From Centropus unirufus (Eukaryota > Chordata > Aves > Cuculiformes > Centropidae): a stretch of 64,000 nucleotides of DNA. Position numbers and translations under genes: made by a program. Of this stretch, positions 26,056 through 35,090 are shown piece after piece (positions within the stretch are counted from its first letter, which is position 1; each line of letters opens with the position of its first letter). The stretch covers positions 85,497 to 149,496 of the forward strand of contig VYZI01000420.1 of the NCBI GenBank assembly GCA_013397695.1, read 5' to 3'. Below the pieces are notes generated by a model. It saw nothing but the letters and a program-made list of their open reading frames with translations. It was not told where the DNA came from and did no database searches.

Positions 26056-26938
26056 TTTATGTCAGCACATCTTCTCCTGAGCAGAACCCATCAGGTCAAG
26101 AAATATGAGATGTGAACACAATCTCATCAAGAAAAATACTGCCTTGCCTGCTGAGGACAGAACCGTCCCGTGGTGCAGAAGGGAAGTCGGCTGCCTGTGG
26201 CCATATAGAAAGAGCTCTTCTTCACGAGCTCCTGCTGCAGAAAAAATATCAGAGTCACATGACAAATGAGGTCCATTTTTACAGGAATCATTAGTCATGT
26301 AAAGGACTGCTCCGTCAAAAACGTTGTGTCTTAAGAAAGATGCCCCATCACTTATACTTACATCTCATTTTGGAAGTCGCTGTTTTCCTGGATTTTCCTC
26401 TTGAATGATGTTTTGTTTTTCTGTTCTTTCCTGTTATGTGTGAGAATTTATAAAATATGCCTCCTTCAGCCTACTTCAGCTGAATTCAATAACCTCAGAA
26501 GAAGCACAGTCCTCTCTTCTCCCTTTTCACCCTAATTAAGATGCTCTTAAGCACCTCCCTTCTCTTCTACTCTCAGATGATACCTAATTAGCTCTTGTAA
26601 TTAAAACTGTACCCAAAGGGCTGGGCTTTGCGCAGATGTTGGCATCATTCCAGACAGCACCATGGGGTTACTGCCAGGCTCAGGTGCTCCTCAGCACTTG
26701 GGGCTCAACACCTGAGGGGCCAGATCCTAGCAAGGAGGGCTTGGGGGGCTCCTCTGGATGCTTGGCCTGTGGTAATTTTAAACTGGTTTTTCACATATGC
26801 TGACTTTCAGGCATTTCCTTTCGTAGCATTCACTGGTGAGTCCAAAGTTTCCCCAGGTGAAGGTGGGTAGCCTAACCTGGATGGTTTTCCATCATTCAAC
26901 CTTATGTCCACTTTTCCTCTATTCATTGATCTGAGGTC

Positions 26939-26980
26939 CAAAAAGAAAAAAAAAAAAAACAAACCAAAACCAAACAAACC
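26939..26980. repeat. A-rich low complexity
   Basis: A run followed by (AAACC)-like units. Confidence 0.8.
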
Positions 26981-28027
26981 ACCCACAGTGAATTAATCTG
27001 AATTTATTCTCCCACTGTTTGGTTATCTTGTTGTAAGCCCACACACTGTAGCAGAGCTGGAGAGCATTATTTATGGTCCCAGTTCCAGCAAATGCGACGC
27101 TCCCATCCTATCACCCTTGAGCTGCCAGGGCAGGCTTTCTTTTCTCTCAGAGACCAAGGGATGACTCGAGTCAGAATTCTTCTGTGACTTAAGAAAGACA
27201 AGTAAAGGGCTGGACCCAAGGCTCAATAGACAATCCACATGATGGGAAAATCTTCCCTGGGAAATATATGAATTTTCAGCAACCCTCAGCTTTCTCATTC
27301 CCAGTACCTGAAACCAGTCCAAGCAGGACAACCATAGAAATAACCCCAAAGAGAAGGTTGATAGAAGAAGGGGAGAATTGCACCTTCAATATTATACACA
27401 GGACATTTACAGCATTTTAGGGTGTCTTTTTTCTCCTTTTGCCTGTAATTCAAGGTCCTTTTTATCACAGACCTTTATCATCAGAGTCATAGAATGGTCA
27501 CTTATTGCCACACAAACATCGGAACGAATCAGATTTTTGCACTCTCTAACACCAGGTTACAGGGTGGAGGCTTTCATGGGAGATGCAGCACAGCCAGGAA
27601 AGATGGATAAGCAGAAAGTCTGGGGCTGTGGCGCTGAACTACTGTCCCCAGGAAGCCATGGAAACCACAGTAACCACAAAGTGTGACGGTTTCTGGGTAC
27701 GCATCAAGCATCATGCAAGATATTACCTTAATGCTTCATTCTTATTCCCTTCTCACAGCTGCACCATGAAATCCCCTGAGTTAACTACAGCAGAATAATT
27801 GATGGTGGGGCTATCATGCAAAGATGATCATCGAACAGATGATGGCTTTTAACTGAACTTTAAAACAAAAAAATACAACAAAAATAAGTAAAAGAAATCT
27901 GCAAAATTCAGTTCTGGCAATCGGTGGGTGCAGGAAAGGATGAGCATGGCAAAGGATGTCCCTGAAATGCTGAAACCCACAGAGCTGCTGTTTTGAGGCA
28001 AAGGACTCAGCCATGGGAAAACGTGTA

Positions 28028-28585
28028 ACAGAGGTGAGACCAGGAGGGCGAGGGAGGGGATTCTGCCCCTCGACTCCACTCTGGTGAAACCTCACCTGGA
28101 GCCCTGCATCCAGCTCTGGAGTCCTCAGCACAGGAAGGACCTGGAGCTGGTGGAGCAAGTCCTGAGGAGGTCACGGAGATGATCTGCAGCCAGGAGCACC
28201 TCCTGTATGAGGACAGGCTGAGAGTTTGGGTTATTCAGCCTGGAGGAGAGAAGGCTCTGGGGAAGCCTTAAAGCATTCTCCAGTATTGAAAAGAAAGCTG
28301 GGGAGGGCCTCTTCATCAACGAGGGCAGAGACAGGATGATAGGGAATGGTTTGAAGCTGAGAGAGCAGAGATTGAGATGAGATTTTAGGAAGAAACTCTT
28401 CACAATGAGGGTGGGGAGGCCCTGGCCCAGGTTGCCCAGAGCAGTGGTGGCTGCCCCATCCCTGGAGGTGTTCAAGGCCAGGCTGGATGGGGCTTGGAGC
28501 CCCTGATCCTATGTCCCTTTCCATAGCAAAGGGGTGGAACTGGATGACCCTTAAGGTCCCTCCCAAGCAAAACATTCTGTGATTA
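28028..28585 (+). mobile_element. CR1, about 560 bp
   Basis: GGTGAGACCAGGAGGG, TGGAGTCCTCAGCACAGG, GGAGGAGAGAAGGCTCTGGG and end ACATTCTGTGATT. Its 3' end lies about 2.35 kb beyond the EDN2 stop codon. Confidence 0.93.
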
Positions 28586-28927
28586 ACAGGATCCCCTGAC
28601 AGAAGGATTCAAGCTGCTCTCAGCATCCACGGCCCTAAGCACAACAAGCTGGGGATAATCTAACATTGGTGTTCCCATGGACATCTAGAAAGGAACAAGC
28701 TGTTTATTTTATGGTGAGAAATGCTTAAGTCAGCTCAATGGATTCACTGTAAACTGAAACAGACCTGCTCAGGACCATTCACTTAATGACGCAGCCTCCC
28801 CATTCCCACCCAGCTCTGCTCTCCCACACTTGCACAGGTCTTGTGGCCATCTGTTTCTTTCATCCCATTTACCCCCCCACCTAAGCCATCAAATAAGGAA
28901 GGAAAGCAGTATTGACTTTTGTCATTA

Positions 28928-28933
28928 TTTATT
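28928..28933 (-). terminator. EDN2: Alternative distal poly(A) signal (AATAAA)
   Basis: AATAAA on the minus strand lies at the far end of an AT-rich block (28920-29300), about 2 kb after the EDN2 stop. A further AATAAA is at 28708-28703. If the block is transcribed, this would give a long 3' UTR. Confidence 0.25.
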
Positions 28934-30335
28934 ACAAATTAAATTTTGCCTCAAAATAATCAATAGATTTAAATAAATATACAGATTTAAGGATGCTACA
29001 TATGGCCTGTGTGCAATAAGTCACTTAAAGATGAGACATTTCACACACAAGGAGATATACATAGTACATTACAGCAGTAGTTCTCTTTTAAATTACTTGG
29101 CTCACATAAAATAACGTGCAAAGGTTCCTCCGGAACAAACCCTTTCAGGATTTTTCATTTAGAACGACCCAAACCTTCAGAAGGTCACATATAACAAAGA
29201 TTCTCTGCAGCTTTGGGGACCAAATGATTAGTCTGCTGTTTCATTTATGATACAATCAACTAGTCTCATTTTTTCCCCCCTCTAGGGCTTAAAGCAAAAT
29301 CAAGGATGTGTTTCTGTGTCCTATGGGACTACACTTGCCACAGCCACAGATTTTGGTCCACCACAAACTTCAAGCAGCCTTTTTAAACGCCTGGATGTAA
29401 TACTGGAATGGGCAGCATAGGGGATCCAACAGTGGTTCCAGGAGAGCTATTATTTATCCGCACTAACCGAATGACAGCTGCAGCCACGATGTACGCGAGA
29501 AGTTCATCTACCCATGCAAACCCAAGTCCATTCATGATGCAGCCTTGAGACTGTGTTTGTCTATAAGACTGGTTTCTGGGCTCAGTGTTTTATGCAAGTG
29601 CTTCCTTCCCAGCCCTGCACTGCTCCATGGTTGGGGAAGCAGCAGGGATCCTGGCATGGGTTTAAATCCAAGCCTTTCCTTTAAAGCTGTGCAGACAATG
29701 CTGTGCTCTCTTCTTAACAATCCCGTTCTCTACACCAAAGCCACCTGGCTGCCCCTTGCCTAATCCATCCCCTGTACAGGTTACACTCCCCATAGCGACA
29801 CGCTATCCCTATACTGGTTATTACTGGGCGTTGTGTAATATAGAGTCCAGCTCGGAGACCCGAACTAAGCCAAGCAGCAAGCAAGCCTTTGCGTGCTATT
29901 TTCCCACCACCCATGTTCTTTGCCCCTAGCATTTCCTTTCAGGCAGAGCTGAAAAAAGCTGGGATATTAGATAGAGAGCTGGAAGTGCTCTACCCCACTA
30001 AGACTATATCCAAGGAGATGACACGGATCCACAGCACTGAACCCATCCAGACTAGCAGCTCGGCTCTGCCTTGGACCCAGTGGGGATTCCAACCCCGGGC
30101 AATGTGGGGCTGTAGGCATGGGGCTCCTGCAGGATTACAGCTCCACGTCAGCCTCCCCAGCCCTGCTGCTGCTGTGCCTGGTGGCAGGGGGTGTGCTTCG
30201 ATTTGATGAAAGCTTTGGCATAAGCAAGTTATCCTCCACCTAAGCAGGAGCCACTGAAGGATTGCCCTTTCTCAGCCAAAGAACGCCACTGGCTACTCAG
30301 TTGGCTTTCCAGCTTCTAGATGAGATATATATGTA

Positions 30336-30341
30336 TTTAAT
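30336..30341 (-). terminator. EDN2: Candidate EDN2 poly(A) signal (ATTAAA)
   Basis: ATTAAA on the minus strand lies about 590 nt after the stop codon, a reasonable distance for a short endothelin 3' UTR. Downstream GU-rich sequence is weak, so this is only a candidate. Confidence 0.35.
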
Positions 30342-30931
30342 AAAAACTGGGAGCTGTTTTACCATGGGAGTCTCATTCATATGCACATCGCACTGTCTGA
30401 CAAGAGAAAAAAGTGCAAAGGTGGGCTCAGGCAGCCACGCTGGAGGCATTTTAACCCTGTGCATGCCCAGCCAAACCACCTTTGAACGGGGCCAAGCTCA
30501 AACCATTCTCAAATGTGGCTCAAAGGCAGAGCAGACCCGAACGGGGCTATGGGCTCAGTGCTGCAGGCTCCGTGCCGCCAGCTCCAGAACTGCACTGAGC
30601 CATCTCATTTGTATGTGATTCAACCATCCGGCACGGGCTCACCCTCGGGCTCCAGTGCAGAGTTAATCTAGAACTCTACCAGCAAGACCCTTGCCTCATC
30701 CAAAAAGGCACAATTCAGCTCCATGACACATCTATGACTGTATAGAGAGACAGGTTTCCCTTTACAACAGTCTCTGGAATGCATGCAGGTTCACGCAACA
30801 GGAGCATGGAGACTTCCACTTCTTCCCCCTTCCGCTCACGGCCTTTCCTTCAGCTCTAACTACCAACAGCGGAGTTAGCGGCACCCACAGGCCTCCAAAT
30901 TCTTCTGGTGAACTTGGTATGCACCTGCTTC

Positions 30932-31043
30932 TTATCTCTTCTTCTTCCAGATGTTTTTCTTCCAAGGCAAAACTGTTGGCTGTGCATTCCTCTGAGAATG
31001 GTGCTGGTGCTTGCTGAACTGCAGGCTAGAGACAGCAAGATCC
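30932..31043 (-). CDS. EDN2: EDN2 exon 5: C-terminus and stop
   Basis: The acceptor is ttctcttctgttcacag at 31044. The reading frame continues [13 protein letters not shown] and ends with KKNIWKKKR and TAA (30934-30932). The order of a RDI/RDL segment, a Ser-Leu-Phe segment and a basic tail matches the end of mammalian EDN2. Intron 4 is 732 bp. Confidence 0.88.
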
Positions 31044-34000
31044 CTGTGAACAGAAGAGAAAGGATGCTCATTCTCCAGTCCATTTTCCTACAACTCAGCA
31101 ACAGGTATTTATCTACCCCTTGCCAAGAGTTATTTTGATGGAAGGAAGAGGGAGCATTCCTAGCTACAGGTGTATTGTCCACAGCAGAGATCCTGCTAGC
31201 CTGATATCCTCTTCTCCCAAGAAGTCCTGCATCCAGGCATGACCCAAGAGGTGCTTCCCCATATCCACCTTTCAAAAAGTGCTCCATTGCATCTGATTTG
31301 ACAGCCACCAAGAGATCAACTCAATTTGCCAGCTCCCTTTAACTCATTGACACTCCTGGACTCCACAGTTTCTTCCACCAGCAAGTTCCACAACTCGCTG
31401 ATCTGATGGGAGAAAAGCTTTTTTTTTTGGTCTAAAGCTGCTGCTCAATCAACTGCTCATACGTGATGCCATCCCTCCTCCACTTCTTGTGTGTCACTCA
31501 CTTGCCTGTCCCCTACCAGAGGAACTTCCCACCCCAGTCATGAATTACATTTTATTTGATCTTCCTCTAGTTTTGGAAGGACCCAAGCCACTCTGAATCC
31601 CTCACTGTGGACTTCAGCTCCACAGAGAGCAGAAATAGTGAAGTCTGCTCATTTAAAATGAGATAAGGGGAAGAAGTCAGGTCAAATCCAAGAGGCACCC
31701 GCAGTCTGGGGGCAGAACCATAGGTTTTAAAGTGCTTATGAAGGATGCTCAGAGGGGGTGATGTGTCACACTCACCTGAGAGTTCTCAGCAGGCCACGGA
31801 TGTGGGAAGACCTCACACCACTGCTCTGAGAAGACTTTACTGGTGCTCCAGAGCTCACTGGGAGCTTCAGGCTCTGAAGATACCTAGTGAGCAAGAGAAG
31901 TGTGAAACACTCGCATCCAGCCTTGCTGGGTAAGAACTGGGGGAGAGCGGCTGAACCCAGTGACTGCTAACAGCAGCTCTAACTGCGCTGCTCTATAACG
32001 GTACCAGTGACAGACAGCTGAATGCATGGATTTGAAGGGTTAATTGCAGCTATTTCAGAGCTATTCATAGCTCACTTTTACTGCTACCCTCTTTTGTCAG
32101 ACCTCACTCTATTCATAGTCATATTTAATGGGGGATGTTAACTAGTGCTTTGCCTTAATAAGGGATCTCTGCAATGAGCAGTTCTCCAAATGAGACAACT
32201 GAGACCTCACATGCACTATAGAAAGAGCTGGCTACAAAACGTATTTGGCTTCCAACTGCCAGCTTTAAGCAGTCCTGCAGCCTCTCCCACCTGAGCCAAA
32301 CAGGAGACATCGATGTCTCAAAGCTTCACCCTCACCCTTGTCCTTCTCCCAGCATGCTGCCAGCTTCTCCCTTCCCACCAGCGCACCCAGCACTTCCTCA
32401 ACCTCCTGGCAGCAGCAAGGATGGAGGTAACATTGCTTCATATCAGCCAGTAAAGAGACTATTGTAAAACAAAAACCACCCTAGCGACACTTTGCCAGGG
32501 CCTCTTGGGAGGGGTACAAAGCCACTAGACAAGTTCCAGCTGTTTGCAAAGAGCGGCACAGCCGTCCCCAGGGAGGCTGTAGAGTTCCTCCAGCTCCTAA
32601 GCTTTGTCTGCCTGCACACACCCTGGCCCAACAACCCCCAGGGACACCTCCGAGACCCCCGTGACTTACCCAGGCTTCGCCTGGCAGAAGGTGGCACAGA
32701 TGCTGTCCCTGGAGTGCGAGCACTCGCAGCGGCTGAGCGATCTCCTGCGCCGCCTTGGCGGGCTTCCCAAGCCATAGGGAGCGGTGTGTCTGTGAAAAAC
32801 AAAAGAAATCAGCTATGCAACTAACTTTTTATTAGCCAACAAGTTTATAACACAGCCCTGGGAGGCAGCCAAGCCAGTGCCAGAATAATAAAAGACTCAT
32901 CTATAGACATAAGGTGAAAAGGTCACTGATATGTCTAAGCCTTTAAACCCCAGCCCCTTTCCCACCTACTGTTTTCCCCACCCTACCCCTCCCTGGGGAT
33001 TGCCGTGCCAATGTGTGCTGGGCTGCAAGTGGAATTTTCTCTCCTCGCAGCAGCCCAGGCGCCCGTGCAAGGGTCGCCAGCATGGGCTGGGCAAGCTGGC
33101 AGCTTCCCTGGGTGCCAGAGCACAGGAGAAGAGTGGGTGCCCCGCTCCACCAGCCCCACAGCAGCAAGCAGCTTCTCAAGAGATGCCGGTGCTTTTGCCC
33201 CCCCTTGGGGTTTTGACACACGGGACTGAGTACAACTCGGGATGTCTTGGGGCCGTAACAGGTCCTTCTGATCACGGAACGCTTTCAGAGCTGTTAGCAC
33301 GCTCTGGCTCCATCTTTGATTGCAATCTACTCTCCCAGAGGGTTTAGGATTGGCAGCGAGTGCAACTATTCTCTGAGCAAGCAGCGAGTTGTAATTGCAT
33401 GTTAGCAAGCGTGATTATAACCACACCTGAGCACATGTGTTTTGCTACAGCGGGATGGCCACTGGTCTGAAACTGCTCTGTTTTAGCATTCTTGAGGGCA
33501 GGACTTGGCAGCCACGGGACTTTAGTGCCAGCCCACCACTGCCTCATTAACAATACTGGCAGGCAGCAGGCAGCGTTACGGTTTGAAGCAGGTAGAGTAA
33601 CTTTCTGACTTGCAGCTACAACATCTCGGTGCTGCTTTCAGAGATAGAAATCTCCGACAAAAAAAAATAAAAATGAGCCCTTGCGGAAGCAGCGCCCTGG
33701 GCTTTCGCCCTGCTCCCGTAGATTCTACACCCCTGTTATCCTACTGGAACTCCTGAGCAGAAGCACAGCCCGTCCCTGTCCAGATGTTGGGAAGGGCTGG
33801 ACTTGCAATGCCCTGCGGAGCAGGTGCTGCAAGAGCCTCACAGCGCTGGGACCTTTCGACCACACCGCGCTACCCGAACCCCATCCTTGATCAGAAATCA
33901 CAGCCACTCATCAGCAGAGCCCCCCCACCCTGAGAAAGCCACATTTGTGCTCACCCAGGAGTGTTGACCCAGATGATATCCAGGTGACAGAAGTAAATGC

Positions 34001-34579
34001 ATTCCTTATCCAGCCAGCTGTTGCAGGAGCATCGCTTGGTCCTTGGGTGCGCAGCTGGGACGGACTCTGGGGGAGGATGTCCCATACCTGCAGCAGGAGG
34101 AAGGCATGAGTTGCAGGCTCAGTGCTGGCGCACCCTCGGCGGGTCACCTCCACATCTGCCCCTCCGCTAAGGAATCTGGCCATTCCAATACTGGCGTTAC
34201 ACGAGCTGCAGCCTCGCTGAGGGGGCTGCACCTCCGGTAAGGAATAACGCGATTCCAACGCGCAGGCAGCGTTACCGAAGGTGCAGCTGATGTGGCTCCA
34301 GGATCCTCAAGGATTTGCACAACGCCGGAGGCTGCAGCGCTGTCCCCGGGCACGGAGTCACCGTGCGGTGCTCCCCATCCCGCAGCCCCCCACCCCGCCA
34401 GTGCCCCACTCCCCCGGCTGAGGGGGTGCAGGTAGGGTGCACCCACAGCGGGCACCCCCGGGGGCTTGAGGCACCTTCATCCCGGGCTTCAAACCCCCGT
34501 CATCCCGGGGCTCACCGTGCTCCAGGAGGGCAACGAGGGCGAGTGCCAGCAGCAGGGCACCGGCGGGGTGGCTGGGCAT
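30932..34579 (-). CDS. EDN2: Preproendothelin-2, five coding exons
   Basis: The joined exons (34579-34516, 34087-33955, 32789-32670, 31883-31776, 31043-30932) give 537 nt, or 178 residues plus TAA. Residues 1-21 are a signal peptide with a Leu/Ala-rich core. RTKR at 37-40 is a furin site. The mature hormone is residues 41-61, with Cys 41, 43, 51 and 55, the DKEC segment and C-terminal HLDIIW. Trp61-Val62 is the expected endothelin-converting-enzyme cut. Five Arg at 78-82 end big endothelin. Residues 87-101 repeat the Cys 1-3-11-15 spacing (endothelin-like peptide), and the C-terminus is KKKR. Asn-Ser-Trp-Leu at mature positions 4-7 identifies ET-2 (rodent-like) rather than ET-1 or ET-3. Endothelins are secreted peptides acting on the G-protein-coupled receptors EDNRA and EDNRB, contracting smooth muscle; in mammals ET-2 acts in ovulation. 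All intron phases agree and no break is seen. Exon 4 is the least conserved and rests mainly on splice sites, phase and the LLRTLRDL match. Confidence 0.96.
31366..31640 (-). repeat. Possible old, diverged CR1 fragment in EDN2 intron 4
   Basis: The order of phrases (CCACAG...CAAGTTCCACAACTC..., then TCTAAAGCTGCTGC..., then CTTCTTGTG) resembles the 3' part of old reptile/avian CR1 families read in reverse. It is far more diverged than the other copies in the window. Confidence 0.35.
31776..31883 (-). CDS. EDN2: EDN2 exon 4: variable propeptide region
   Basis: The acceptor follows a good pyrimidine tract (cttctcttgctcactag) at 31884 and the donor is AG|GTGAGT at 31775. Both phases fit the neighbouring exons. 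The encoded Ser-rich segment is poorly conserved but ends in GLLRTLR, matching the family's LLQRLR before the last exon. A second AG nine bases downstream would change the frame, and one at 31874 would shorten the exon in frame; the start used here has the best tract. Confidence 0.82.
32670..32789 (-). CDS. EDN2: EDN2 exon 3: big-ET tail and endothelin-like peptide
   Basis: The acceptor is tgtttttcacag at 32790 and the donor GG|GTAAGT at 32669 (phase 2). It encodes [10 protein letters not shown], five Arg, then the endothelin-like peptide with Cys 87, 89, 97 and 101 and the motif CATFC. The TAPYGLG-PP-RRRRR block is characteristic of EDN2. Intron 3 is 786 bp. Confidence 0.95.
33955..34087 (-). 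CDS. EDN2: EDN2 exon 2: mature endothelin-2
   Basis: The acceptor is tcctcctgctgcag|GT at 34088 and the donor GG|GTGAGC at 33954 (phase 2). The exon covers residues 22-66: a short Pro-rich propeptide, the RTKR furin site, the whole 21-residue hormone and the VNTP start of the big-endothelin tail. Mature position 12 is Ile (codon ATT), where mammalian endothelins have Val. This exon alone is enough to identify the family. Intron 2 is 1165 bp. Confidence 0.97.
34161..34275. repeat. Imperfect 70-bp-period duplication in EDN2 intron 1
   Basis: CCTCCGCTAAGGAAT...ATTCCAA...GCGTTAC (34161-34200) is followed by a diverged second copy at 34231-34275. Nothing coding is seen in it. Confidence 0.6.
34516..34579 (-). 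CDS. EDN2: EDN2 coding exon 1: start and signal peptide
   Basis: ATG at 34579-34577 sits in a strong Kozak context (GCCACCATG). The exon codes for 21 residues plus one base, with the hydrophobic core [12 protein letters not shown] typical of a signal peptide. The donor is G|GTGAGC at 34515 (phase 1). Intron 1 is 428 bp (34515-34088). Confidence 0.93.
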
Positions 34580-34727
34580 GGTGGCTGCAGGGAGGCGAGG
34601 TCCTGGGGTTTGTTTTTCCCTCGTGTTATTCCTCTTTTTTTCTATTTTTTTTTTTGTTTGTTTGTTTGTTTCTCCCTCCTCCTCCGGGCTCTCCCGCTGC
34701 TTCAGCCGGAGCCGCCGCGATGTGTCT
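34580..34727 (-). other. EDN2: Predicted EDN2 5' UTR
   Basis: The predicted leader is 148 nt long. It contains no upstream ATG. Its middle (about 34630-34672) is an A-rich stretch with four CAAA units followed by a run of eleven A in the mRNA sense. The start codon is preceded by GCAGCCACC, a strong Kozak match. No intron is seen in the leader. Confidence 0.6.
34630..34672. repeat. T-rich/(TTTG)n tract in the EDN2 leader
   Basis: A run of eleven T followed by four GTTT units on the plus strand. It appears as (CAAA)n plus poly(A) in the EDN2 mRNA sense. Confidence 0.85.
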
Positions 34728-34750
34728 GGAGCCGCCGGGCGCTGCAGGTG

Positions 34751-34758
34751 CTTTATAG
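34751..34758 (-). promoter_or_regulatory. EDN2: TATA box of EDN2
   Basis: CTATAAAG reads on the minus strand at 34758-34751. Thirty bases downstream lies the initiator-like CCAGACA, with its A at 34727 as the likely transcription start. TATA-driven promoters are known for endothelin genes. Confidence 0.75.
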
Positions 34759-34767
34759 CCCCGCGTC

Positions 34768-34788
34768 CCGCCCCGCTCCGCCCCGCCG
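34768..34788 (-). promoter_or_regulatory. EDN2: GC boxes upstream of the EDN2 TATA box
   Basis: Two GGGGCGG-type Sp1 sites (minus strand; CCCGCCCCGC and CCGCCCCGCC on the plus strand) lie 10-30 bp upstream of the TATA box, about 41-61 bp before the predicted start site. Confidence 0.55.
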
Positions 34789-34824
34789 CGTGGAGCGGCC
34801 CGGGGGCACCAGCGGGGAGCGGGC

Positions 34825-35090
34825 ACGCGTGGGGCGGGGGCAGGGGGCACAGCCCCGCATCTCCCCGCGCTCAGCCCCGAAACACGCGTGGGGCGGGGGC
34901 AGGGGGGCACAGCCCCGCATCTCCCGCCGCTCAGCCCCGAAACACGCGTGGGGCGGGGGCAGGGGGGCACAGCCCCGCATCTCCCGGCGCTCAGCCCCGA
35001 AACACGCGTGGGGAGGGGGCAGGGGGGCACAGCCCCGCATCTCCCGGCGCTCAGCCCCGAAACACGCGGGGGGGCGGGGGAGGGGGCGGC
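34825..35090. repeat. 60-bp minisatellite in the EDN2 promoter
   Basis: ACGCGT recurs at 34825, 34884, 34944 and 35004, with a broken copy at 35064: periods 59, 60, 60, 60. Units are nearly identical: ACGCGTGGGG, a G-rich stretch, CACAGCCCCGCATCTCCC, then GCTCAGCCCCGAAAC. The array begins about 97 bp upstream of the predicted EDN2 start. Because 60 is a multiple of three, it gives spurious open frames on both strands. Confidence 0.95.

Larger units (their letters stand above)
25489..28027. other. Non-coding, no feature recognised
   Basis: One older CR1 (25868-26055) and one A-rich run are the only items recognised. Confidence 0.55.
28586..30931 (-). other. 3' flank of EDN2, possibly partly 3' UTR
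   Basis: The sequence after the EDN2 stop is free of recognised repeats down to the CR1 at 28585. It contains candidate poly(A) signals at 30341 and 28933. The AT-rich block 28920-29300 looks like a 3' UTR or conserved non-coding sequence. Confidence 0.4.

Noticed and set aside
1..28000. FOXO6 or its forkhead domain
   Set aside because: Expected on this side from mammalian gene order, but no forkhead-like sequence was seen.
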